From positions 124,001 through 188,000 of the forward strand of contig JAETXT010000005.1 in NCBI GenBank assembly GCA_019188255.1: DNA of 64,000 nt, read 5' to 3'. Below, in pieces: positions 55,571-64,000 of this stretch (the first letter of the stretch is position 1; the number at the start of each line of letters is the position of its first letter). Position numbers and translations under genes: made by a program. The stretch is from Verticillium longisporum (taxonomy: Eukaryota; Ascomycota; Sordariomycetes; Glomerellales; Plectosphaerellaceae). The notes under the pieces are model-generated. The model searched no databases. It saw only the letters and a list, made by a program, of their open reading frames with translations, and was not told the origin of the DNA.

Positions 55571-56319
55571 ATGCCCAGTGTGCCACAAATCCATGACAAG
55601 TTGATCCTGTTCGGCAACGTCAATATCATCCCCGATCACTACAATCATGTAATGGCCGTCCTGGCATGACCACCCCATCGTTTTCTAACATTTCCCAGTG
55701 GCAAACAGCGTATGACAAGCTGGCGGCTCACGTTTCCCAAAATGAGCCCAACACCTACTCGTACTACTTCGGCATTCCACTCGAGTACGCTGCCGAGCCC
55801 TCTCGTACGGACTACATGTTCGCCTTCGAGATGTACGGCACGCGCGACGATCTCTACGAGACGCATCTGAAGTCAGAACCCATGACGCAAGCCTTCCTAC
55901 CATCAGCCCTTCCGCTCATGACGACCGGACTAGACCTCGTCCATTACGGCGTCGTGGGTGGGTTCCTGGACATTTTCGGTGACAAGGCAGAATGCGGCAT
56001 CATGCGGGACATCCAGATTCGATGCATAGACGAGGCCGCGCGGCAGAAGCTACTGGATGCGTTGAAAATGGTCTGCCGAAGCGTTGAGGTGGCGCAACGG
56101 CAGGACGGGATGGGCGAAATCCTAACCTTCCTAGGCCTCAAGAGCCTAGACAACGATGTTGGCGCCCGCATCTACGCACGCTACAAAGGCCGATCGGCCA
56201 TGGAGGCGTGGCAGAGAAGCGATATCGTTCAAGGGTTCTGGAGGGTGGTTAAAGAAAATGTAGCCGACATGACATTTCGTGCGTACGTGCCGAATGGCAA
56301 GGGATGGCTGTGGAAGTGA
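55571..56319 (+). CDS. Dimeric alpha/beta-barrel (ABM-like) protein, two repeats
   Basis: Exons 55571-55648 and 55699-56319 give 232 aa. The 50-nt intron has GTAATG, an exact TTTTCTAAC branch site and CCCAG, and joins IIPDHYNH to WQTAYDKLAAHVSQNEPNT. The first half follows the ABM pattern: a beta strand (DKLILFGNVNIIPDHY), a helix (WQTAYDKLAAHVSQNEP), a strand pair (YSYYFGIPLE, YMFAFEMYGTRDDLYETH), and a terminal helix/strand. The second half (GIMRDIQIRCIDEAARQKLL, then SVEVAQRQDGMGEILTFLGL) looks like a diverged copy with the same order. ABM proteins include small monooxygenases and stress proteins; many two-repeat fungal members have no known reaction. No metal or cofactor motif is visible. 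It lies downstream of the exporter on the same strand. Confidence 0.8.
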
Positions 56320-57339
56320 GAGGCCGGCGCCAACGCCTCTGAGGCACAATTGCAGGCGGTACTCGGCCACCTAGGTTGTTCAGACAAGGAATCAAGTCAA
56401 GTCCGATGGAGACGGTTATTGTCGCAGTCACACGGTATTGCTACGAAAACCCAAGAACTCTTGTCCCTTGACACTCGTACGTGAGCAAGGATGTGGTGGG
56501 CACCTTGCCTGGGCTTGGGGTGATAGCGCAGCCAAAAGTGCCCGCCCAACTGACAAGCGAAAGGAGGCTGGCCAGATTCGCTAGCATGACTCCATAACTC
56601 CACGCTACCTTAGCCGGTTTAGGGCAGTCTGGACATCACATGGTGTCACCAGCTTCAGCTCAACCAACAAGTCGAACATGTTGCGCTGCACTGCAACGGC
56701 GCAGCTGCTGGGCTGCACGCCGCTCCGCCATCAGTACCTAGCGAGCCATTAACCGCGGTTGCAGGCACTGCCCCATGTCGTTTGGATCCCATTCGCTGTC
56801 GAGAACGTGCCTCCAAAGACAAGGCCTGATAAGGAAAGGCTTGACTCGGTGACATGCCACACCATGGTCTTCGGCCTCAAGACCTTCTCGAATGACCTCC
56901 CCCCCCCCTCTACCTGCATGAAGACCCTCGATCCCGGAGAAGGGGCCGAACGGGACAAGCTCTTGGCTTCTTTACCAGAACAAATCACGTTGTTCGTCCT
57001 CGGAGGTGTTTGCCACGCGGCCTCGACACCATCTACAAGGCCAAGTACGTGTCCTGACCACGCGTTCTTGGCAGCACAGGGCCTCATTATCAACACAGCC
57101 GTCAGCCATCGCATTCAGCCTTGGAAGGCTTATTTCATCGCGAATTTTTGACACTTGATCCTTGTTAGCGCTCCCCAGATCGTTGCTAAATACCCCAGGC
57201 GAACCCCTCGGTATTACTACTCACATTTGCCGCAATACCCATTAACCTTTCTCACGCATTTCTCATACTCTTCACCACAACATCAAAGTTACTCTCTATC
57301 GTAACTTGACATAGAAACTCGTCTGGACGCCAGTTAGTC
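56320..57339. other. Intergenic, GRDP promoter region
   Basis: About 1 kb. Opposing open frames at 56749-57151 are shadows of each other with no domain, and neither is called. The last 120 bases are the C/T-rich leader of the next gene. Confidence 0.5.
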
Positions 57340-60162
57340 ATGCCATCCTTCTTCAAGCGCTTCAAGGATAAGGAGAAGGAAGCCCAGGCGGAGAAGGCCG
57401 CCGTCGAACGACCTGCGACGCCACCACCAGCCTATGGCGATGCCAGCCAAGATCTGTCTGCGGTCCCTGACCTCGATGACGCACCGCCCCCCTTCAGCGT
57501 CAGCGGGACGAGAGATATCACGGCTGCATTTGCTTCCCTCAAGCTATCGACCCAGAACAACCCTGATGTCGACTCGTGTCTGGCCCATCTGAAGCTGCTG
57601 CACGCTATCCAGACCCTCAAGGAGGAAATTGGCTACACAGATGGCCTGTGGGACATATGGGATCATCGTGCGGGACCCAAACTGGACGACGCTGCTGGGT
57701 CGAGTGCCGTATCAGATCAGCTACACATTCTGTCCATCATCCGCGAGAAGCGATGGGCATTGTACCTTGCGCGGGCTGTGGACCGTTACGAGGCTTGGTG
57801 GACCTCACTTCCAAACGATTCCCTGACCGAACAGGACATGGAGACCAAGGGCAGCCCCAAATATGAGAGGTTTCCAGAGGGGTCAGTTGACTTTTCGTGG
57901 ACGCAAGATAATCTTCCCCCGATTGGTATGTACCGTCCAGATTCCGTCTATTGACCGGGTGTCCATTGACATTTCGCAGACGTTCTCATGATCTGGCACA
58001 CCCACATGCTCAATCCAAGAGTCTTCCTTGAGGATGCCATGAGACGTGGACTCAAGGCATTCTGGACAACAGGCATGCCATGGGCCCAGGTCAACACCGC
58101 CATCGACAACAGTTTCAACTACACTGTCACGGATGAATGCAAGGCCAAGTGGGAGCGTACAACGGGGAGGGCATGGCTTAACCAAGACGATCCCAAATTC
58201 AAGTCCCTGGAGTGTCCGGCTTGCCACAGCATCATTGAGCTGCCGTGGACGACATGCGGCCTCCCAGAGCTGTACAAGGGAGTGGCGTGAGTCAAGAGCG
58301 CGCCGTGATTCATATGAGGAAATCATGAACTGACATTCGATATAGACGACCTGGCCTGCACGGCAACGGTTTTGGAGACGGCGAGTTCTCACAGTTTTGC
58401 ACGGAGGAATGTGGTGTGCCCATTGACAAGCAGATTTTGCCGGTGGCCAGGTTCATTCGCGACACCAAACTCAGCGTCGAAAACTCAATACCCATGCCTG
58501 GATCTGTTCTTGACCCGAAGTACGGAACGCCCAATTGCACCCAGGCCCCCGAAGGGGGCTACCCGTTGGCGGAGCTAAGCTTCCCCAATCGTCTTGCCAA
58601 GGCTATTTATCCTCAACTCCGAGAATTGATCAAGCCAGGGATGACCAAGTCACAATTGCCAACCATGAAAGACGTGGCAAACATTGTGGGAAGCACCATC
58701 AAGGATGAAGAGAAACTGAGGAGTTTTCAAAACCCAAACAACGTCAAGATCGAGGCCAGGCCAGGCAAGTTGATTCCACGCGAAGGTATACAGGATACGG
58801 AGCGGTACCAGTGCCGCAAGATGATGGGCCAGTACTGGCAGAACCCTTCCATATTTGGTCTTGACCTTGCCGCCGGTGCTATTCGTCAGGGAGTGTTTAT
58901 CGACAAGATGTACAAGGTCTGTAGGCATTCCTGTACTGCTTCGCTCGGCGCGAGCTGACAGTGATCAGATTGATTGGCTCCATAGCCCCTCAGCACGATC
59001 GACAATGACGCGACTCCTTCAAAAGTACGACCGCTTTTTCATGATCATGCTCACCACGCCTGGCCACATGATAGTGCCGACTCTCGATGTCGACCTTGCG
59101 TGGCACACGCATCAGCTGGCCCCACGGGCTTACTACAAGTACTCGACATCACGTACAGCGGCATCGCAAACGCAGCAGGCGAAATTCATCGACCATAATG
59201 ACAAGGTGGAAGAGGGCGCGCTCGGCGATGCGTTCGTGTTTACATGCAGGAAGTATATGAACCTGTTCAATGAGGTATACTCGGAATGCACCTGTTGGTT
59301 CTGCGAAGGTATGCGACGTCTGCCAAGCCATGCATTTATGTTTGACCTTTCTGATGATGAGCTAGCGATTCGCGACTTGCATTCGTCTGCTGGTTTCGCG
59401 AAGAGGTCCAAGGCCCAGAAAGGTGAGCCCCCGCTAATCGAGGCCCTTCGCTGTGTTCTCGTCCTGACAGAGCCTTCAGCCATTGATGAGCTGCACAGAG
59501 TCACGCCTCCTCTGACGGATAAGTCTACCATGCCGCACATGTCCACCCACAACGCCGTCTCGGCAGTTGAACAGGAAGCAGTGCACTGGCGCAACAGGAC
59601 TGTCAGGCAACATTCTCGGCACGTATGGAACTTTCGCCTCAATGAAGCCTACACCAGGGCTGCCGCGCGTGCGAAGCGCCGAGGCATCACGCTGCCGCCC
59701 AAGGAGGTCTATTACAACCACTGGGGCAAGGATTACTACATGCTCGGCCCTCACGTGGCTCCATCATACCTCAAGCCAGGAATCTACTACGCTGATGACC
59801 CAGGGAGGATGCCCATGGGCAAGGAAGCGTGGGCACAGTGTGCGCAGGGGACGTGCGGAAACAACGACATAGCGGCTGGAGGCTGCGGTGGACCTGGAGG
59901 CTGCACACAAGCACCGGTATGTTGCGCATTCTCATGTGACACCGACGGTGGCAAATGACTGACAAGAGCTCTTCGTCTAGGGATACGTGGATGGCAACCT
60001 AGGTGAGCAAACGCAGCGATCTTGTTCAGCATTTTGGTGCCAGTCAACTAACACGTTAACGCAGCTGCTAAAGCCGGCAACGAAAAGTGGTTGGGCGGCC
60101 ATGTTTTGGCTGGTGGAGGCGGAGGATGTGGTGGCGGTGGAGGATGTGGAGGAGGATCTTGA
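57340..60162 (+). CDS. Glycine-rich domain-containing protein (GRDP family)
   Basis: Six exons, 57340-57925, 57980-58286, 58346-58916, 58969-59916, 59981-60002 and 60065-60162, give 843 aa; all introns are 52-64 nt GT-AG. The N-terminus is charged and Pro-rich (MPSFFKRFKDKEKEAQAEKA). Two related modules each carry the family's Trp-His-x-His motif: MIWHTHMLNPRVFLEDAM and DLAWHTHQLAPRAYYKY. A CPxC pair (LECPACHSI) and CTCWFC add possible metal-binding cysteines. The C-terminal 60 residues are rich in Gly and Cys (GGCGGPGGCTQ, then GGGGCGGGGGCGGGS), the feature that names the family. GRDP proteins are known from plants and fungi; plant members affect stress responses and development, but no enzymatic activity is established. 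The 22-nt exon 5 is notably small. The neighbour downstream is convergent. Confidence 0.9.
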
Positions 60163-60293
60163 TGCGACACGGCAGTAAGACCCTTGGGAAGGTGTCATGA
60201 TGTACCTATCTGTAGGACCGAGGTTCTAGAAAGATATGCATGTTTGAAAAGAAAGGCCTCATTTTGCCGTTTGTCGTCGACACACCTGCCAAC

Positions 60294-61097
60294 TCACAAT
60301 GACTGTGGCTGGCATGGTACCCCGGCTATCTTCAGGAAGCCAACCAAGTCGTCCATACCCTGTGGCTCATTGAACCAATGGCCGCCATCACCATATTCAT
60401 GCCACTCTACATCTAGATCACCTCGGGCTCGAAGTGCATCACGAATCATAACGCCATTGCGCAACGGAACGACATCGTCATCAGCGTTGTGGGCCAGGAA
60501 CACGGGCGTTTTCCGTGTGCTCCGTATACCAGTCTCGACTTCGGGGCCTTCCACCTCGGGTTCGGAAGGAAACAATACTGGTATCCGCTCGGGAGCGAAA
60601 GTGATGGTGGCAGGTTCGATTTCCGGCATCCAGCTGCTCATCCCAATCAGACCGGCCAACCCTTCACCGCCAATGAAGAATGCAGCTACAGCTGTCGCGA
60701 AGCCCTGACTGATGCCACCAAGAAACACATTTTCACGTCCCACAATGTCCTCCTCTTCGGTAATAACGTGCATGAAGGTCTCGGTGCTCAGCCGAAGCCC
60801 GGGCTGCTGGAGTTCGCGCTGGTCGCTGAGCTCCTGAACAGACCAGATATCGAACCACTGCGAGATCGGGACGCCGAAACGTGCCGAGGGAAGCATGGGC
60901 GCAAAGGGAAACACCCAGCGGACAGTGGGAAGGAGATCGATGAGCGTGCGAGGGCGGCCGGCCGGAACCGAGGCTTCACTTTCGAAGAGCTCTGTGGCAA
61001 ACTCATCCGCGACACTGTCTCGACCATGGAGAAGAATGATCGTATGCGTGTGCTGATGATGGGGCGCGGGGCCGACCAAGTAAGGTCGCAAGGCCAT
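60294..61097 (-). CDS. Serine esterase of the phospholipase/carboxylesterase (acyl-protein thioesterase) family
   Basis: A single exon of 267 aa from the ATG at 61097. The alpha/beta-hydrolase fold is shown by TIILLHGRDSVADEF (oxyanion loop), the nucleophile elbow VFLGGISQGFATAVA with catalytic Ser, the acid PVFLAHNADDDVVP and the base in DGGHWFNEPQG. FGVPISQWFDIWSVQELSDQ is the usual conserved lid-like segment of the family. The length is slightly above typical acyl-protein thioesterases (about 230 aa) because of an insert after the nucleophile (PERIPVLFPSEPEVEGPEVE). There is no signal peptide, so the protein is probably cytosolic. The family includes protein depalmitoylases, lysophospholipases and small-ester hydrolases; this branch, with GISQG and the insert, is common in Pezizomycotina and not assigned to a substrate. 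Confidence 0.9.
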   Translation of the reverse strand: MALRPYLVGPAPHHQHTHTIILLHGRDSVADEFATELFESEASVPAGRPRTLIDLLPTVRWVFPFAPMLPSARFGVPISQWFDIWSVQELSDQRELQQPGLRLSTETFMHVITEEEDIVGRENVFLGGISQGFATAVAAFFIGGEGLAGLIGMSSWMPEIEPATITFAPERIPVLFPSEPEVEGPEVETGIRSTRKTPVFLAHNADDDVVPLRNGVMIRDALRARGDLDVEWHEYGDGGHWFNEPQGMDDLVGFLKIAGVPCQPQSL

Positions 61098-61802
61098 AAT
61101 TTGACTGAGGTCGTAGGGTTAGGAAGGCGATTCAGTTCGGTAAACATGGGGCGAAAGCTTTTGCGTCTTGTTCCTGTTTGGTGCCTAATCTGCTGCCTGG
61201 TCAGGGTTAGGTCATGTAATTGGTTCGCTGGGCGTGGTTGATGGTGGTCACAACGACTGATGCTGGGCATTTTACTGATTGTCAATGTTGGCCGGAGCGG
61301 CGCGCGGATCGAACAAGATTCTATTCCGTTAAGAAATGTCAGACCCGTATCTGTACCATGACGCATACCTGAAGCGTAACGGCTTTTTCTAGGTCTCGGT
61401 TTTTATCTGCGGCATGGAGGCTATCGGGGTAGCCCCAGACTTCTCAACCACGGGATGGTACGAGAAGCTTTTGCTAGCCGGGGGAGATTCGAGCAAAATG
61501 AGAAGCGTCACAGTGGGCGAGCATTGGCGAAGTTGGCGAATGATTTTAGGGACAATGTGTATTCGTGGAATCATGCGTGATGCCTTTCTCTCAAACGAGA
61601 GCCGGACGCCTGGAAGTGGCGGTGCGCAATGCCACCGTTCCTAAATCCATCATGTTGACCGATCGACCGATCGACCCAAAACCGAACGTAACCACCGCTG
61701 CCCCTGCCTCTGCCTCGAGTGTCAGCATGGCCATGTCTCTTCCTTTTGTCTCCCACGAAAATGCCGTGATCGTACCATCATCGTTCCTTCCTCGGTCAAC
61801 AT
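61098..61802. other. Intergenic, esterase promoter and eS21 3' side
   Basis: About 700 bp upstream of the esterase and downstream of the ribosomal protein gene, both on the minus strand. No gene is seen. Confidence 0.5.
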
Positions 61803-62173
61803 TTATCGCTGGCCGCTCCAGACGCTCTTGAGAAGGCCGTCACGCTGAGCGAGGCGGTTCATAGCGTCATCGCTCTCGCCCATGGCACGGACGAAGCCGG
61901 AGAGGGCGTAGACGTGGTTCTCGCCCTGGACGGCACGGCCGTTCTCGTCAACCTTGGCGATGGAGATCTGAACAGAGGCGTGGTCCTTGGCCTTGATGAT
62001 GCGGTTGGTCGCCGAGCACTTCCTCGGGACGTAGCTATGTTTCGACACATGTTAGCATACCAAACTTTTTGTGTTGTACATTTATAACTCGCGCCGCGCG
62101 AGATGGCTGTCGTCGCAAGTTCGAGAGGGAATTTTGCATACAGGTCGACAATTTCTCCGCGGTCGTTCTCCAT
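61803..62173 (-). CDS. rps21: 40S ribosomal protein S21 (eS21)
   Basis: A structural protein of the small ribosomal subunit. Exons are 62173-62142 and 62034-61803, giving 87 aa, the standard fungal length. The 107-nt intron (CT|GTATGC...CATAG) splits a Leu codon early in the gene, as is common for ribosomal protein genes. The sequence [19 protein letters not shown], then [20 protein letters not shown] and [20 protein letters not shown] is diagnostic. The start is fixed by the universal MENDxGxxVDLY N-terminus. The gene is divergent from SLX4 with about 510 bp between. Confidence 0.97.
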
Positions 62174-62682
62174 GGCTGCGATTTGGATGGATTGAGGGGG
62201 TTGACGGAAGTGTTGGGTGGTTTGTCTTCGCAGATGTTCGGTCGCAAGAGGCAGTTCGGGAGGGGGGGTTGGAATTTCTTCTCAATTTTGGTGGTAGGCC
62301 CGAATTTCGAGCGTCAGTGTGGGGTACGTACTGCTGCCGAGTGCCAGGGCGGGCAATGTCAGGTGACCTACGCGGGTCCGCGAGATGGCCCAAGCATCTT
62401 ATCTAATCAGCATGTGACTTCGCGGTGGTCTCGCGGATACTGGCGCCCTTCGCCCCTCAGCGCCTCGATGTATTGCATTGCTGACACCCGGCGCATTAAG
62501 ATACACCGCGTCGCCATTCAAACCCTCGACGCGAACTCGTTCTAGGAACGAGCGAGCGGCTCCGATTTGCAGTACATTTTTTGGCCAGCGCTAGGGCCCA
62601 CATCTTGCTCACCCTGCTTCGTCTTGCATCGGGAAGATGCCCTCCGTGTATCCGACGACGGCTGTTCAGTTCTGCCGTTCCC
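62174..62682. other. Divergent promoter, eS21 / SLX4
   Basis: About 510 bp shared by a ribosomal protein gene and a DNA-repair gene. C/G-rich, with no TATA box that I can support. Confidence 0.5.
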
Positions 62683-64000
62683 ATGGCCAGCTCGACTAGG
62701 TCGCGGGGCCACGTCGCTTCGTCGTCTCCTCTGCCCTCTGTCGATGAAATATTTTCCAGGATCACCAAGCCGCCAATGCAGAATGATCACGCCCTCAAGT
62801 CAGCAGCCGAATTTCTAGAACGCCAATCCGTTGGCGCCGCGAGCTTCATCCGACCCGAACGCGTTTCAGTCGATTTGCTTACCCCCAACAAGCCGAATCC
62901 AGAGGCCATTGAACCCGACTCGGACGACTCGGTTTGCGTAATCAAGATCCCCGTTCCAGGCACAAGGAAAGCTAGACGCAAGAAGGGCTCAGGCAAACTT
63001 CGCGAGTTGAAGCCGAAATCGAAGAAGCCAACGACAGAGGAGAGGTCACAGGAGAAAAAGCCGTGGATGAAGTATAGGGCCAGTGAATCACCAAATGGCA
63101 AATCGAAGAGTAATGTCACCCAAGAGTCCGGCAAGAGTGCCGAGAAAGTGCGAAGCCACCACTTCCCGACACCAGTCCAAACGAAGCAGACTGACGATGA
63201 CGCTGAACCCTGCCTACTTCCCCAAAAAAAGTCTCTACCGGACGAGCCCTTGGATCTGGCACCTGCGTCGAGAAGGAGGGCCAATTGGACGCCGCCGCCG
63301 GCGCAACAACTCGGCCCAGAAGGTTCACGGTCTTCTGATATTGAAGAGCTTTTGTCGTCCGCTGCTAAGAACTGCAATGCCGCCGCTGCACGAGTATCTT
63401 TTGAGAGTCTTCTAGAAAACTACGTCCGCAAGGAAGACGCGAGCGATGGCAAGCGCTCTGAAACGCCAGAGGGAATACCCGATGCTCTGAAGAAACGAAA
63501 ACTCGCACAATCTGTACCGACCAGTGACTCTGCGACAGTATCTCGGGACCCTTCACCAGTCAAGAAGGCGTCCAAACGAAAGAAGCCACGGACTATCACC
63601 GAGCTTGCTACGGCGGCATATGCTGCACCGGAAGAACCAGAAGCTGCGCCTTCAGCATCGCTTCTCGCTTACGTAGAACAACAAGCTAGCGGAGTCACTG
63701 CTGCTGCAAAGGGCAAGCCCAAAAAGAAGACTGCCAAAAGCAAGCGGCTTCAAAAGGCACCAGAACCAGCTTCGATTCTTTTATCTCCAGGGACAGCCAT
63801 CAAGCAGGTCGCCAACCAAGACTTTGTATTTGGAACGTCTAGCCAACTTGCCAGAGAGCACTCGCCGACCTTCCTTCGAGATATCCAGACTGCCGTGCGT
63901 GCTTCCAATTCGACCTTAGATGAGCCGGATCCCTTCACCACCCCCTTGAACAGCGACTCTATCGAGCCACCACCTCGCAAGAAGCTGTGGGAAGTTGGCG
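62683..64000 (+). CDS. slx4: SLX4-like structure-specific endonuclease scaffold, 5' part
   Basis: SLX4 pairs with the nuclease SLX1 and resolves branched DNA such as Holliday junctions. The frame from the ATG at 62683 is open to the window end, giving the first 439 codons. The start is MASSTRSRGHVASSSPLPSV. Most of the visible part is hydrophilic, Lys/Ser/Pro-rich and probably disordered, with several basic clusters (KARRKKGSGK, ASKRKKPRTI) fitting a nuclear protein. SFESLLENYVRKED and LLAYVEQQA are short helical segments. Near the end FVFGTSSQLAREHSPTFLRD, then QTAVRASN is the segment most typical of fungal SLX4 proteins. The SAP-like and C-terminal SLX1-binding domains would lie beyond the edge. 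No intron is needed in this part. Confidence 0.85.
   Translation, partial: MASSTRSRGHVASSSPLPSVDEIFSRITKPPMQNDHALKSAAEFLERQSVGAASFIRPERVSVDLLTPNKPNPEAIEPDSDDSVCVIKIPVPGTRKARRKKGSGKLRELKPKSKKPTTEERSQEKKPWMKYRASESPNGKSKSNVTQESGKSAEKVRSHHFPTPVQTKQTDDDAEPCLLPQKKSLPDEPLDLAPASRRRANWTPPPAQQLGPEGSRSSDIEELLSSAAKNCNAAAARVSFESLLENYVRKEDASDGKRSETPEGIPDALKKRKLAQSVPTSDSATVSRDPSPVKKASKRKKPRTITELATAAYAAPEEPEAAPSASLLAYVEQQASGVTAAAKGKPKKKTAKSKRLQKAPEPASILLSPGTAIKQVANQDFVFGTSSQLAREHSPTFLRDIQTAVRASNSTLDEPDPFTTPLNSDSIEPPPRKKLWEVG

Noticed and set aside
56749..57151. Overlapping plus and minus frames of about 120-130 codons
   Set aside because: They are complementary shadows with no recognisable domain, and neither has a convincing neighbour exon.
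1..64000. tRNA, rRNA, CRISPR arrays and intact transposons
   Set aside because: I looked by eye for B-box-like GTTCGAATC, long terminal or inverted repeats and spacer arrays. The few matches (for example near 21632) have no tRNA fold around them. A covariance-model search would be decisive.

Overview
The window is nuclear DNA of a filamentous ascomycete (Pezizomycotina). The evidence is many short GT-AG introns of about 50-110 nt with CTAAC/CTGAC-like branch sites, Zn(II)2Cys6 and forkhead regulators, a TRI12-type transporter, and secreted plant cell wall hydrolases. A plant-associated Sordariomycete is the best guess, but no lineage marker was read directly. I support 25 protein-coding loci (two cut by the window edges, one probably a pseudogene). 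I saw no rRNA, tRNA, CRISPR array or intact transposon.

Layout. 1-58 is the tail of a gene ending in a basic KKRKF. 59-6290 holds no supportable gene. 6291-20854 carries a forkhead factor, cactin diverging from a class I CPD photolyase, an unknown protein diverging from a Zn(II)2Cys6 factor, and a four-helix MARVEL-like membrane protein. 22538-31139 is a housekeeping block: epsin, cyclophilin A, RNA polymerase III subunit RPC6 and a ZIP metal transporter. 31950-40461 holds a secreted protein of unknown function, a broken methionine sulfoxide reductase A, a mitochondrial Bax-inhibitor/GHITM-type protein, a six-cysteine small secreted protein and a GH45-CBM1 endoglucanase. 44372-49221 holds a cyclic-nucleotide-binding/F-box/LRR protein and a GH6 cellobiohydrolase. 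50503-56319 is a possible metabolic group: a short-chain dehydrogenase diverging from a TRI12-like exporter, then a protein with two ABM-like folds. 57340-64000 holds a glycine-rich-domain protein, a serine esterase, ribosomal protein eS21 and, divergent from it, SLX4, which runs off the end.

Working together. GH45 (random endo-cleavage) and GH6 (processive exo-cleavage) are complementary secreted cellulases about 8 kb apart, with a candidate effector nearby. The dehydrogenase, exporter and ABM protein are adjacent and may share a substrate. Most other genes are core functions with no operon-like relation.

Quality warning. Five otherwise convincing genes (cactin, RPC6, ZIP, the F-box/LRR protein and GH6) lose frame at a total of seven places. 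Each place is a 5-nt homopolymer where a sixth base restores the family-conserved reading. I read these mainly as sequence errors, and gene models here should allow for them. The in-frame stops in the Zn(II)2Cys6 factor and in MsrA are not explained this way.
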